A model generated the notes under the pieces. It worked only from the letters and a program-made list of their open reading frames with translations, had not been told where the DNA came from and made no database searches. Source: WJMT01 sp964445575 (GTDB lineage: Bacteria > Acidobacteriota > Aminicenantia > Aminicenantales > Aminicenantaceae). From it: 49,180 nucleotides of DNA. A program made the position numbers and the translations under genes. The DNA lies in the NCBI GenBank assembly GCA_964445575.1, contig CAYULB010000011.1:1-49180 (forward strand), written 5' to 3'. This document shows positions 8,182-17,168 of this stretch, piece by piece (within the stretch, counting starts at the first letter, position 1; the number at the start of each line of letters is the position of its first letter).

Positions 8182-8530
8182 TATCTGCAGATGATTCTTT
8201 TTCAGTCTTGATTTGTTCTTTGAGCTTCTTGATTTCTTTTAAAAACCTTAGATTGATTTCCTTTTGTTTATCCAGCACTGGTTCTAAAATGAGTTCAATC
8301 TCATTTATCAACCTTGCCCTTAACCGCTCAATCAATTTTTTCATAATGAATCCACGGTTTGAACGATGGAGATGGAATCTTCTTTCTAATATTTTTTCAG
8401 TCATGATTTCAAACTGATCTTCCTCCAGACTTTTTCGTATGGATTCGATTTTTTGGATTATTTCTTCTCTATTCATGGATTTATAATATACCTTTTCAAT
8501 GAAAATACTGTCAAACACTATATTGCTCAT
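8162..8530 (-). CDS. Small helical protein, first gene of the glycan operon
   Basis: About 122 residues, charged and helical, with no enzymatic motif. The stretch RFHLHRSNRGFIMKKLIERL, then a basic helix and EPVLDKQKEINLRFLKEIKK, matches in style the His-Arg/Gly, basic helix and Q-x-N segment that precedes methyltransferase or transferase domains in O-antigen clusters. Here it stands alone. The frame is open to 8563, which would run into the exbD promoter. ATG 8530 has GGAG five bases upstream and is chosen; ATG 8476 is a shorter alternative. It overlaps the next transferase by 20 bp. Confidence 0.6.
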   Translation of the reverse strand: MSNIVFDSIFIEKVYYKSMNREEIIQKIESIRKSLEEDQFEIMTEKILERRFHLHRSNRGFIMKKLIERLRARLINEIELILEPVLDKQKEINLRFLKEIKKLKEQIKTEKESSADNEKKVH

Positions 8531-8556
8531 ATTGCTCCATTTTTTTTGGTTACTCA

Positions 8557-8586
8557 TTGACAAACATCAAACAATTATCATAGAAT
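8557..8586 (+). promoter_or_regulatory. Sigma70-like promoter of the exbD-like gene
   Basis: Consensus TTGACA (8557-8562), an 18-bp spacer, TAGAAT (8581-8586). A strong TTAGGAGG ribosome site follows just before the ATG at 8619. Confidence 0.7.
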
Positions 8587-8618
8587 ACTACCTTAACAAT
8601 GTAGATTAGGAGGTATTC

Positions 8619-9011
8619 ATGACTGTAAAAGCAGAACCGAATGTCGTTCCATTATGCGATGTCTTGTTGGTTTTACTCATAATATTTATCGTCCTTACTC
8701 CATCACTTCAAAAAGGATTGGATGTCAAACTTCCGGAAACCACTCAAGACACCAGTTCTACTCCTAAAGGCCTTATAGTCCTTACTTTACAAAAAGATGG
8801 AACCATACTCATCAATAAAGACGCCGTTCAGCTCAGCATGCTTGAATCCGAGTTAAGAAGAATTTATGAGGCTCGACAAAATAAAACTATCTTTATCAGA
8901 GCCAATGCAACCCTTCCCTACAGCAAAGTGGTCCAAGTTATTGATATCGCTAAAGGTGTAGGTGTGGAAGAAACAGGAATCATACCAGAGTATTTTGAAG
9001 AAGACCAATAA
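8619..9011 (+). CDS. ExbD/TolR-family biopolymer transport protein
   Basis: A 130-residue single-span inner-membrane protein. A short cytoplasmic tail is followed by a transmembrane helix at about residues 12-29 (PLCDVLLVLLIIFIVLTP) that keeps the proton-channel Asp (Asp14). A periplasmic domain of ~100 residues follows. With an ExbB/TolQ pentamer it would use proton motive force to energise TonB-type transport or the Tol system. No exbB, tonB or tolQ lies beside it. The gene is monocistronic and converges with the acyl-CoA dehydrogenase. The 76-bp gap to that gene shows no clear terminator. Confidence 0.85.
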   Translation: MTVKAEPNVVPLCDVLLVLLIIFIVLTPSLQKGLDVKLPETTQDTSSTPKGLIVLTLQKDGTILINKDAVQLSMLESELRRIYEARQNKTIFIRANATLPYSKVVQVIDIAKGVGVEETGIIPEYFEEDQ

Positions 9012-9087
9012 CGCCCATTAACCTAGATTTATCCTTAAAATCTCTTCCATTATTATCTAAAGGGTGATTCTCTTTCCAGTAAATCTT

Positions 9088-10236
9088 CTATTTAATAGGC
9101 CCTATCACTTCCCTGCTAATAATGAGACGCTGAATATCATTGGTGCCTTCATAAATCTGAAGAAGTTTAGCATCCCTCATTAATTTTTCCATGGGATAAT
9201 CTTTCATATAACCATAACCACCAAATATATCCAATGCTTGAGAGGTCACTTTCATCGCCACATCTGAACCGTATAATTTGGCCATAGCTGATTCTTTTCC
9301 TAGAGGAAGCCCTTTATCAAGACGCCAGGCAGCATCCCATACCAGGAATCTGGCTGCGTTTATTTCGGTAGCCATCTGGGCGATTTTAAACGCTGTGTTC
9401 TGAAACAGGGCTATAGGCTTTCCAAACTGAACTCTAGTTTTAGAATAATCAACCGCATATTCAAGAGCTGCCCGAGCAACTCCCACTCCTCCAGCTCCTA
9501 CCGGCGGTCTGCTGCTCTCGAATGTTTTCATAGCCACAACAAATCCTCTTCCCTCTTTTCCCAATAGATTCTTTGCCGGAATTTTAACGTCCTCAAAGAA
9601 AATTTCTGCTGTGTTGGAAGCCCGGTGCCCCATCTTATCTTCAATTTTTCCAATGGTGATTCCTTCAGTATCTCTGGGAACAATAAAAGCACTTATTCCG
9701 CGAGCTCCTTTTTCAGGCTCTGTGGAAGCGAAGACCACATATAATTGGGCAATTCCTCCATTTGTAATGAAACATTTGGACCCGTTCAGAATATACTCAT
9801 CTCCTTTTTTCACGGCTTTGGTCTTAACAGCACCCGCATCTGAACCTGCTTCCCTCTCTGTAAGACAAAAAGCAGCTAAAAGAGCCTCCTTGGTAAGGGG
9901 GGGCAAAAATTCCTTTTTCTGCTCATCTGTCCCTGCTATAAGAATGGGGGTCAAGGCGAGTGCATTAGCCATGATTGTGGTGTACATTCCTGCACACCCC
10001 CTGGCTAGTTCTTCACATACAATGGCGGTATCCATATGAGATAATCCGCTGCCTCCGTATTTTTCCGGTATTTCTGAAACGGTAAATCCGACTTCAAATG
10101 CTTTTTTAATCACCTGCTCGGGAAATTCTTCTCCCTTATCATACCTAGCTGCATTAGGTCTCATTTCTTTCTCTGCAAATTCTCTTGCCATCTCCTTCAA
10201 GGCTTTTTGTTCGTTAGACAAACTGAAATCAATCAC
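9088..10236 (-). CDS. Acyl-CoA dehydrogenase (FAD)
   Basis: Oxidises an acyl-CoA to the trans-2-enoyl-CoA, passing electrons to ETF. The length (382) and all landmarks fit the short/branched-chain family: FCLTEREAGSDAGAVKTKA (FAD/substrate loop), FITNGGIAQLYVVFAST, and the C-terminal LLQIYEGTNDIQRLIISREV that carries the catalytic Glu in the short-chain position. The start is GTG (10234-10236) with AAGGAGG upstream. No ETF or thiolase genes are adjacent. With the acyl-CoA mutase at 23.5-25.6 kb it may belong to branched-chain acyl-CoA catabolism, which is inference. Confidence 0.92.
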   Translation of the reverse strand: MIDFSLSNEQKALKEMAREFAEKEMRPNAARYDKGEEFPEQVIKKAFEVGFTVSEIPEKYGGSGLSHMDTAIVCEELARGCAGMYTTIMANALALTPILIAGTDEQKKEFLPPLTKEALLAAFCLTEREAGSDAGAVKTKAVKKGDEYILNGSKCFITNGGIAQLYVVFASTEPEKGARGISAFIVPRDTEGITIGKIEDKMGHRASNTAEIFFEDVKIPAKNLLGKEGRGFVVAMKTFESSRPPVGAGGVGVARAALEYAVDYSKTRVQFGKPIALFQNTAFKIAQMATEINAARFLVWDAAWRLDKGLPLGKESAMAKLYGSDVAMKVTSQALDIFGGYGYMKDYPMEKLMRDAKLLQIYEGTNDIQRLIISREVIGPIK

Positions 10237-10315
10237 TTTTTCCTCCTTGCTACAAATTGATTTAGTTCTGATAATATTACGGAGCCATATTTAGGTCAAG
10301 CCATTAATGATATCA

Positions 10316-10356
10316 ACCTGAATTTCATCGGGCACGTGAATAATCCATGATAATCC
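10316..10356. repeat. Weak remnant of the interspersed repeat end
   Basis: CCTGAATTTCAT and then GTGAATAATCC resemble the 26-bp box end and the TCGTGAATAATCC end box of other copies. It is degraded and assigned only by comparison with 211-247 and 38732-38763. Confidence 0.4.
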
Positions 10357-10359
10357 AAG

Positions 10360-12888
10360 TTAAGAGCTCCTAAAATTTATCTTTTCTCTTGTCAGTACAA
10401 AATTGGGATATTCAATCTCTAAGATCTTCCCAATAATGGATTTGATTTTTACGGGCTTTTGGGGGGAAAACATAAACTCAATCAGCACTTTGTTCTGCTT
10501 TTTATCCAGCTCCACTCTTTTCAATTCATTCAGACTTTCTTTATTTATTTTTTTTTCTATAAAATCAAAGGCACCCGGGACAGAAAATGCATCCGGATTC
10601 ATTTTTTCTTCCAATGCGGTTATTACCTGCTTGTGATTTAAGTCCAGAGAATAAACTATGCTTTTGATATCTTTACTTAAGGAGGGCTTATCCGGATGAA
10701 CTTTTTCAAGAGACAAAGCTTTGATGCCTTTGGGAAAAAATTTGTTGATCCGGGATAGAAATCTTTGGTTGGAAAACAAATATTGAGACCGAAATTCAAG
10801 CACTTCCTTTCTTGCTTCCATCCCCAGGCCGACTGCTGGAGGAAAGGAAATCTGCATTTTAGGGTGGAATCCCTGGGTGTACTTCACTTGAATCCCTGCC
10901 CGTCTCAATGTTCTTTGAATGATTTGACTCAAATCAATGTGAGATAAATACTTTGCAGGTCTTTCTTTTTTATAAAAGAGGCGGTAACGGATTTCCCTGT
11001 TCTGCTTTTTCCTCCCTTGATGGTCTGAAAGATGTTTGGGAAGGATATCGGTTGAAATAACTTTATTTTTTCTCTCTGGAAAAAAGCAGCCAAGACAGTC
11101 TCTGCAGTCCCTCTTTTCGCAGTTATCGGTCCATTTCTCTCTAAAGCCTTCTTTTAACTCCTTCTTCAGGTATGACTTTTTAACGCCGGTCTCTATGTGT
11201 TCCCAGGGAAGCACTGAATTTTGGGATAAGCTTGACAGATATATCTGATAATCCAGTCCTTGTTCCTTAAATGATTTATCCCATATTGAAAAATCAAACT
11301 GGTCTGTCCATCCGTCAAACCGTACTCCCCTTTTCCAAGCCCTTAGCAACACCGAGTTTAATCTTCTGTCCCCTCTTGAGAAAATCCCTTCCAGCACAGC
11401 GCTTTCCACAGAATGGTCTTTAAACCAAACAGACCGGTACTTTTTTAGCCTTGTTCTGAGATATTCGTGTTTGCTTTTTAATTCATCAATGGAGTTCATT
11501 CTGACCCATTGAAAAGGAGTATGAGGTTTAGGGATGAATGAAGAGACACTCAAGTTTATCTGGGGAGGCCTTTTCAGGATTTGATATCCCAATTGAACTA
11601 TTTTTTCTGTAAGACTGACAATGCCTTCTATGTCTTCTTCCCTTTCAGTAGGCAGTCCCACCATAAAATAGAGCTTCAGCTTTCTCCACCCTTTAGAAAA
11701 TGCAGAAGACACTGCTTCAAATATCTCCTCCTCCTTTAGTTTTTTATTAATAACCCTACGGAGTCTTTCGGTTCCGGCTTCAGGAACCAGAGTGAATCCA
11801 GTTTTCTTTACTCTTATAATGCTTTCTGTCACCTTATCTGTCAGAAACTTAGGTCTTAAGGACGAAAGAGACAGAGAAATCTTCTTTTTAACAAACTCTT
11901 TCATGAGCGAAACAATCATTTTATCCAAATCAGGATAATCCCCTACAGAAAGGGCAGAAAGGGAGGCCTCCTCATAACCTGTTGAATTTAAATTCTCTAT
12001 TAATTCTTCCATCACCATGCCTGGATTCTTATTCCTTAACGGGAAATAGACATTTCTGGCCTGACAGAATCTGCAGTTCTGGGCACACCCTCTGGCCACC
12101 TCAACACTTGCCCTATCAAAGACAGTCCTTATATTGGGGACAATGACCTCATAAGGAATGTCCTTTTTTTCAAATGAGAACAATACGTTTTTTTTAATGG
12201 ATGAGGGAACTTTCTCAATGGGTTTTTCCGCATAAAGCTTTGAACCTGAAGGAAGATAAGGACGGTAAAAAGCTGGCACATAAACCCCCTTAATTTGAGT
12301 CATAGACTTTAAAACTGTCTTTTTCTTATGAAATCTCTTTTTTATTGAGAAATAACGGTCTGTCACCTTTATAAAAGCTTTTTCCCCGTCTCCGAGTAAG
12401 AACAAGTCAAAAAAATCAGACACCGGTTCAGGATTAAATGCAGCGGGCCCCCCGGCTATAACCAGAGGATGATTTAAATCTCTTTGTTTCGAAAGCAAAG
12501 GAATTTTACCCAAGTCGAGAATCGTGAGAATGTTGGAATAGTTCAGTTCATAAAGTAGAGAAAATCCAATGATATCAAAATCATACAGAGGAATTTTATT
12601 CTCCAGTGAATACAAAGGAATCTGGTTATCCCTGAGAACTCTCTCAAAATCAATCCAAGGGGCATAGACACGCTCGGCTAAAATTGAAGGCTGTCTGTTT
12701 AAAACATGATAAAGTATTTTATGTCCGAGATAAGACATTCCCACTTCATAGCTGTCTGGAAAAACAAGAGCGACCTTTATTTTTACTTCACGGGGATTCT
12801 TTTTTTTTATGTTCCATTCTTCACCAGTATACCGGCCAGGTTTCTGTACAAGTTTTAATTTTTCTTGGAATTCAACCTTATTATTCAT
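10360..12888 (-). CDS. Fused B12-binding radical SAM / DUF2344 protein (TIGR03960 + TIGR03936 type)
   Basis: 842 residues in two parts. The N-terminal two thirds has a B12-binding-like fold (VALVFPDSYEVGMSYLGHKI, about residues 39-58; GGPAAFNPEPVSDFFD) and a radical SAM core with the iron-sulfur motif C268-x3-C272-x2-C275. A Cys cluster near residue 600 (NCEKRDCRDCLGCFF) could bind metal. The C-terminal ~215 residues (RYRLFYKKERPAKYLSHIDL onward) are the DUF2344 domain, which other species encode as a separate gene. Biochemical function is unknown to me. Homologues often lie beside rod-shape, rng and rplU genes, and here it follows rodA after 30 bp, probably as the operon's last gene. Confidence 0.85.
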   Translation of the reverse strand: MNNKVEFQEKLKLVQKPGRYTGEEWNIKKKNPREVKIKVALVFPDSYEVGMSYLGHKILYHVLNRQPSILAERVYAPWIDFERVLRDNQIPLYSLENKIPLYDFDIIGFSLLYELNYSNILTILDLGKIPLLSKQRDLNHPLVIAGGPAAFNPEPVSDFFDLFLLGDGEKAFIKVTDRYFSIKKRFHKKKTVLKSMTQIKGVYVPAFYRPYLPSGSKLYAEKPIEKVPSSIKKNVLFSFEKKDIPYEVIVPNIRTVFDRASVEVARGCAQNCRFCQARNVYFPLRNKNPGMVMEELIENLNSTGYEEASLSALSVGDYPDLDKMIVSLMKEFVKKKISLSLSSLRPKFLTDKVTESIIRVKKTGFTLVPEAGTERLRRVINKKLKEEEIFEAVSSAFSKGWRKLKLYFMVGLPTEREEDIEGIVSLTEKIVQLGYQILKRPPQINLSVSSFIPKPHTPFQWVRMNSIDELKSKHEYLRTRLKKYRSVWFKDHSVESAVLEGIFSRGDRRLNSVLLRAWKRGVRFDGWTDQFDFSIWDKSFKEQGLDYQIYLSSLSQNSVLPWEHIETGVKKSYLKKELKEGFREKWTDNCEKRDCRDCLGCFFPERKNKVISTDILPKHLSDHQGRKKQNREIRYRLFYKKERPAKYLSHIDLSQIIQRTLRRAGIQVKYTQGFHPKMQISFPPAVGLGMEARKEVLEFRSQYLFSNQRFLSRINKFFPKGIKALSLEKVHPDKPSLSKDIKSIVYSLDLNHKQVITALEEKMNPDAFSVPGAFDFIEKKINKESLNELKRVELDKKQNKVLIEFMFSPQKPVKIKSIIGKILEIEYPNFVLTREKINFRSS

Positions 12889-12918
12889 TTTTAAACGCCT
12901 TGTGATTATAACCAGAAC

Positions 12919-14010
12919 TCATACATTAGCAAATCTTCTCATATTCACATTTAAAACCAAACCCACCGCAATATAATTGGTAAGAAGAGACGAGCCTCCA
13001 TAGCTGTAAAAGGGAAGAGGAATGCCAGCAACAGGAAGCAGTCCCACCGTCATAAGAACATTGATCAAAAACTGACAAGTGAACATGAAAAAGACCATAA
13101 AAACAATATAAATGCCCCCTCTGTCTCTGGACTTATAAACAGACCGGAAAAGTTTGGAAATAAAAATAAAATACAAACCCATCACCACAAAAACTCCTGA
13201 ATAACCAAATTCTTCACCGATGACAGAAAAAATAAAATCTGTGTGCCTGGCGGGTAAAAATCTCAACTGGCTCTGGGTGCCTTTTTTATAACCCTTTCCA
13301 AAAAGCCCCCCTGAACCAATGGCAATTTTAGATTGAAGAATTTGATAGCCTGTTCCAAGAGGGTCCTTCTCTGGAAAAATAAGGGTGTTTAATCTATCCT
13401 TTTGGTAATCTTTAAGGAAAAAATTCCATCCCAAAAATCCCAACAAAAGGCCGAAGAGAATAAACAGCACCACTATCTTTTTATTCCAACCCGCTAGAAG
13501 CACGGCTCCTAACAAAATCGGCAGATAGGTCAATGCAGTCCCCAAATCCGGCTGCATAGCCACAAGCACCATAGGTACTAAAATCACTCCTGAAGACAAA
13601 AGACCCAGTCTCAATGAAATAGAAGAGGACTTGAACTCCTTAAATAAATAAGCTGTTGTCAAAATCACTACAACCTTGATGAACTCTGAAGGCTGAATTT
13701 GTAAAATAGGAAATTTAATCCAGCTTTTTGTGCCTGCAGTTAAGGAGCCAAAAGCTAACATACCAATCAAAACCAGAACCGAAAAGATATATATATAGGA
13801 AGAATATTCAATTAAAAAATTATAATCCACAGAAATAGCAAGGAACATAAATATGATCCCCGCCAACATCCAGAAAAACTGTTTCTGGGTGTGATTCCCT
13901 GGGATATAATGGGAACTGCTGTAAATCATAAATACACCCATGAGAGAATTTATCAGAACCAGAACAACCAATCCCCAGTCAATGCTTTTTAAATGATTTC
14001 TATCGAGCAT
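12919..14010 (-). CDS. rodA: Rod-shape SEDS peptidoglycan polymerase RodA
   Basis: A SEDS-family glycosyltransferase that polymerises lipid II during elongation, paired with PBP2. The protein is 363 residues with about ten hydrophobic spans. SEDS signatures are FPILQIQPSEFIKVVVIL, MQPDLGTALTYLPILLGAVL, SGGLFGKGYKKGTQSQLRFLP (near the catalytic region) and the C-terminal GIPLPFYSYGGSSLLTNYIA. The frame is open further upstream to a TTG at 14085, but ATG 14010 (MLDRNHLKS) starts at the normal family position. It overlaps mrdA by 11 bp, so translational coupling is likely. Confidence 0.95.
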   Translation of the reverse strand: MLDRNHLKSIDWGLVVLVLINSLMGVFMIYSSSHYIPGNHTQKQFFWMLAGIIFMFLAISVDYNFLIEYSSYIYIFSVLVLIGMLAFGSLTAGTKSWIKFPILQIQPSEFIKVVVILTTAYLFKEFKSSSISLRLGLLSSGVILVPMVLVAMQPDLGTALTYLPILLGAVLLAGWNKKIVVLFILFGLLLGFLGWNFFLKDYQKDRLNTLIFPEKDPLGTGYQILQSKIAIGSGGLFGKGYKKGTQSQLRFLPARHTDFIFSVIGEEFGYSGVFVVMGLYFIFISKLFRSVYKSRDRGGIYIVFMVFFMFTCQFLINVLMTVGLLPVAGIPLPFYSYGGSSLLTNYIAVGLVLNVNMRRFANV

Positions 14011-15820
14011 ATTTATTTTTGTACATAGTGAATATTTTTTTTGCCAGAGGAGCTGCTGTGCTCCCACCCATTCCCCCATATTCAATAATTAGGGTCACAA
14101 TGACCTCTGGATTATCTTTGGGTGCGAATCCTGTAAACCAGGAATGCGTCTCGATTTTCTTTCCTCTCACCTCCATTTTTTGTCTGGTTTCAGTGCTCAC
14201 TACCTGAGTCGAACCTGTTTTTCCACATACATCAAACCCTTTCACCTCTGCTGCTCTTGCTGTTCCCTGCTCATTCACAGCCATCCACATTCCTGTTATG
14301 ACTTTTTCAAAATCTGACCGGGAGTAATTTTTTTCAAGATTTACTAAAAAAGATTCCCTGCTTTCTATGTATCTGGCATCAGAATCAGTACTGGATAAAA
14401 GAAGATGGGGGATGACTTTTCTACCTCTGTTGGCAATAGCGGATGTATACACCGCTACCTGGAGAGGAGTGACCAATAAAGGACCCTGACCAATTGAAAT
14501 AAGTATGGTCTCTCCAGGATACCAGGGTTCACCTCTTGTTTCTCTCTTCCATTCAGGATCCGGAACCAGCCCCTTTTTTTCTCCGGGAAGGTCAATTTGT
14601 GTTTCTGAACCAAATCCGAATATCCGGGCGTTTTCAGCAATATTTTGAACACCCAGGCTTTTTCCCACATTATAAAAATAAATATTGCAGGAGTTTTTAA
14701 TTCCTGTATAAAGGTTGACTCTTCCGTGTCCGGGTTCATACCAGCAAGAAAAAGGATGGCCGTAAATTGTGGTTGTTCCGCTGCAAAAAAAAGAACTTTG
14801 GCTGGTTATGATATCCGAATCTAGGGCTCCCAAAGCAACTAAGGGTTTAAAAAGAGAGCCTGGAGAATAAAGCCCTCTGATTGCCCTGTTTTCCAGAGGA
14901 AAATTAGGATCCTGAGCCAGCTCCATCCACTGCTCTGGTGTGAATCTGTTTATGAATCTATTCGGATCAAAATTTGGATAACTGGCCATAGCCAGGACTT
15001 CACCGGTTTTTGCACTCAGCACTACGGCCGCTCCTTCTCTTCCTTGTAAAATATTTTCGACTTCTCTCTGGATCTCATAATCCAAAGTCAGTTTTATATT
15101 CTTTCCGTTTATGGAATCCTCTTGATCAATTCTTTTTATGGCGCGCCCTTCACTATCCACAATCTCCAGAGCCACTCCTTTCTTCCCTGCGAGAAGGTCT
15201 TCATACTGATTTTCTATTCCTTTTTTGCCTATCAGGTCCCCTATTTCATAATATTTGTACTTTTCTGACTTCAATTCCCCGGGAGAAATTTCCTGCTGGT
15301 AGCCCAACACATGAGCAGCCAGGATATCATGAGGATAAAATCTCTTGGGTTCTGCCTGGAGAATGAGTTCAGGAAAATCCGCTTTTCTGCTTTCGATAAC
15401 AGCGACTTCCTTTGGTGATAGATTATCTTTGATAACAATAGGACGAAACAATTGAAAAAATCTGAATTTCTGGACCCTTTTCTCTATTTCATCCACGTCA
15501 ATATGAAGGAGATCGGATATTCTTCTGTAAGACTGCTGCAGGTCCTCACAATTTTCTCTCACCAAAGAAACTTTGAATGAAGCAATATTTTTAGCTAAGA
15601 TGTTCCCATTCCTGTCTAAAATAAGACCCCGTTGAGGAGAAACTGAGAGCCGTCTTATCCGGTTAGCTTCAGATTTTTTCCAGTATTTTTGATGATCGAT
15701 GACCTGCACTTTCCAAAAAAAAATCAGCAAAAAAACAAAAATGATTTTAATGACTGTAAATACTATTTTTGACCTGCGCTGAATCACTGACAGGTCTTCG
15801 TATATTTCTGGACTTTTCAT
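14000..15820 (-). CDS. mrdA: Penicillin-binding protein 2 (elongasome transpeptidase)
   Basis: A class B PBP that crosslinks peptidoglycan in the elongasome. It has an N-terminal anchor helix at about residues 18-37, then the pedestal domain (SPQRGLILDRNGNILAKN). The transpeptidase domain has SxxK at Ser322-Lys325 (SPGSLFKPL), SxN at Ser377-Asn379 (NSCN), and KTG in CGKTGSTQV near residue 535, all intact. At 606 residues it is normal length. It overlaps mreD by 4 bp and rodA by 11 bp within the mre operon. Confidence 0.95.
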   Translation of the reverse strand: MKSPEIYEDLSVIQRRSKIVFTVIKIIFVFLLIFFWKVQVIDHQKYWKKSEANRIRRLSVSPQRGLILDRNGNILAKNIASFKVSLVRENCEDLQQSYRRISDLLHIDVDEIEKRVQKFRFFQLFRPIVIKDNLSPKEVAVIESRKADFPELILQAEPKRFYPHDILAAHVLGYQQEISPGELKSEKYKYYEIGDLIGKKGIENQYEDLLAGKKGVALEIVDSEGRAIKRIDQEDSINGKNIKLTLDYEIQREVENILQGREGAAVVLSAKTGEVLAMASYPNFDPNRFINRFTPEQWMELAQDPNFPLENRAIRGLYSPGSLFKPLVALGALDSDIITSQSSFFCSGTTTIYGHPFSCWYEPGHGRVNLYTGIKNSCNIYFYNVGKSLGVQNIAENARIFGFGSETQIDLPGEKKGLVPDPEWKRETRGEPWYPGETILISIGQGPLLVTPLQVAVYTSAIANRGRKVIPHLLLSSTDSDARYIESRESFLVNLEKNYSRSDFEKVITGMWMAVNEQGTARAAEVKGFDVCGKTGSTQVVSTETRQKMEVRGKKIETHSWFTGFAPKDNPEVIVTLIIEYGGMGGSTAAPLAKKIFTMYKNKYAR

Positions 15821-16308
15821 CTATCATACGCCGTTAAAGGTTTAAAAAGCTTTCTAAAAACCGGAAAAAAAGAGCTTCCCACCAGGGCATTGAAAAAAGG
15901 TTGAAAAAGAATCACAGGACTTTCTGAAAACAGTGTTTCTGAAAATATGAATGAATGGATAAGCCCCCACACTATCAACTGAAATGCAGTCAAAATAAAA
16001 ATAAACAGAAAACTTTTAAAAAAAGGCATTATATAAATCTTCCTTGAGATAAGCCCTGCTAAATATCCCGTCAATGTGGAAGCAATTCCAGCAACTCCAA
16101 ACACTCCCAAAGAAAAAGAATCTTGAATAAGACCACAAACCGCCCCACTCAAAGCTCCGAACACCTCCCCTTTCAATACCGCAAAATAAATCACGACGAT
16201 GGTAAACAAGTTGACAGCAAAAGGAATTTCTGTGGATATTCTTCCCAGAAAATTATGGACGATAAAGACTCCTATTATCACTCCAATCGTTTTTAGGTAA
16301 TCTTTCAT
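15817..16308 (-). CDS. mreD: Rod-shape determining protein MreD
   Basis: A 163-residue integral membrane protein with about five hydrophobic segments. The characteristic central stretch is GEVFGALSGAVCGLIQDSFS followed by LGVFGVAGIASTLTGYLAG. MreD links MreC to the elongasome. It starts 11 bp after mreC ends and overlaps the mrdA start by 4 bp. Confidence 0.9.
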   Translation of the reverse strand: MKDYLKTIGVIIGVFIVHNFLGRISTEIPFAVNLFTIVVIYFAVLKGEVFGALSGAVCGLIQDSFSLGVFGVAGIASTLTGYLAGLISRKIYIMPFFKSFLFIFILTAFQLIVWGLIHSFIFSETLFSESPVILFQPFFNALVGSSFFPVFRKLFKPLTAYDR

Positions 16309-16319
16309 TTAAAACCCAG

Positions 16320-17156
16320 TTAAAAAACTATATTTGTGTTCGCCCTAATCACCACGATTTGATGGAGTCGGTCAATGCGGAAATAAGGCCTGACTTTGAC
16401 GGACTTAAAAAGGTCAGAAGTTTTTTCTACAGATAAAACTTCTCCAACTCTCAGCCCAGGTGGGAATATCCCGTCATGACCTGTAGTCACCAAAACATCA
16501 CCTTTGCGGACCTCCTCATCCGTAGATAGAATATAATTCAAATCACATATTTCTGTATTATTTCCCGATAAGATTCCTATAGAGCTTCCTTCCTGTTTAA
16601 TCACACTCACTCCTGCTTTGCTATCTGTTATCAGTTGAACAGTGGCTTGATAATAGGAAATAGGATAAACTATCCTTCCTACTAAATTTCCTGAATCATC
16701 AAGAACAACCATATCTTTCTTTAAACCCTGTCTGCTTCCTTTGTTGATGGAAACTGATTTAAAAACATTTGTCATATCAAATCCAATAATACGGCCGGGA
16801 ACAAGATTTTCTGAAATATCACTTAAAAATTCTTTGACTTCCTTGTCTTTTTTGTATTTTTCCAATATATTTCTCAAGATAGTATTTTCCTGCCTCAATT
16901 GAGTGACTTCTGTCTGCAGCCTTGTGTTTTGGATTTTAACTTCACGCAGATAAAAATAATTGTTCCAAACCCTGCTTATTGTTCTGGTTAAGGAGACAGC
17001 TCCGTGTTGTATCGGAGAGAAAACAGCAAATATAAAGGTCTCAAAATAAGTCCTCTCCTTCCCTTTCGGGGCCTGAATGGAAATGAGAACCATCTGGAAA
17101 AAAACCAACAAAAAGAGGGTAACGATATTTTTGTTCTTTTTTATAAAAGAAGGCAT
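16320..17156 (-). CDS. mreC: Rod-shape determining protein MreC
   Basis: A 278-residue bitopic periplasmic protein. An N-terminal transmembrane segment (NIVTLFLLVFFQMVLISI) precedes a coiled coil (about residues 70-110, REVKIQNTRLQTEVTQLRQE). The beta-rich MreC domain contains GSRQGLKKDMVVLD and VTTGHDGIFPPGLRVGEV, both typical. It scaffolds MreB, PBP2 and RodA. It lies 12 bp downstream of mreB. Confidence 0.93.
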   Translation of the reverse strand: MPSFIKKNKNIVTLFLLVFFQMVLISIQAPKGKERTYFETFIFAVFSPIQHGAVSLTRTISRVWNNYFYLREVKIQNTRLQTEVTQLRQENTILRNILEKYKKDKEVKEFLSDISENLVPGRIIGFDMTNVFKSVSINKGSRQGLKKDMVVLDDSGNLVGRIVYPISYYQATVQLITDSKAGVSVIKQEGSSIGILSGNNTEICDLNYILSTDEEVRKGDVLVTTGHDGIFPPGLRVGEVLSVEKTSDLFKSVKVRPYFRIDRLHQIVVIRANTNIVF

Positions 17157-17168
17157 ATAAATTGCATC

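Noticed and set aside
9611..10039. 142-codon plus-strand ORF
   Set aside because: Antisense shadow of the acyl-CoA dehydrogenase, whose motifs are complete.
15010..15366. 118-codon plus-strand ORF
   Set aside because: Antisense to mrdA with no ribosome site or recognisable domain.
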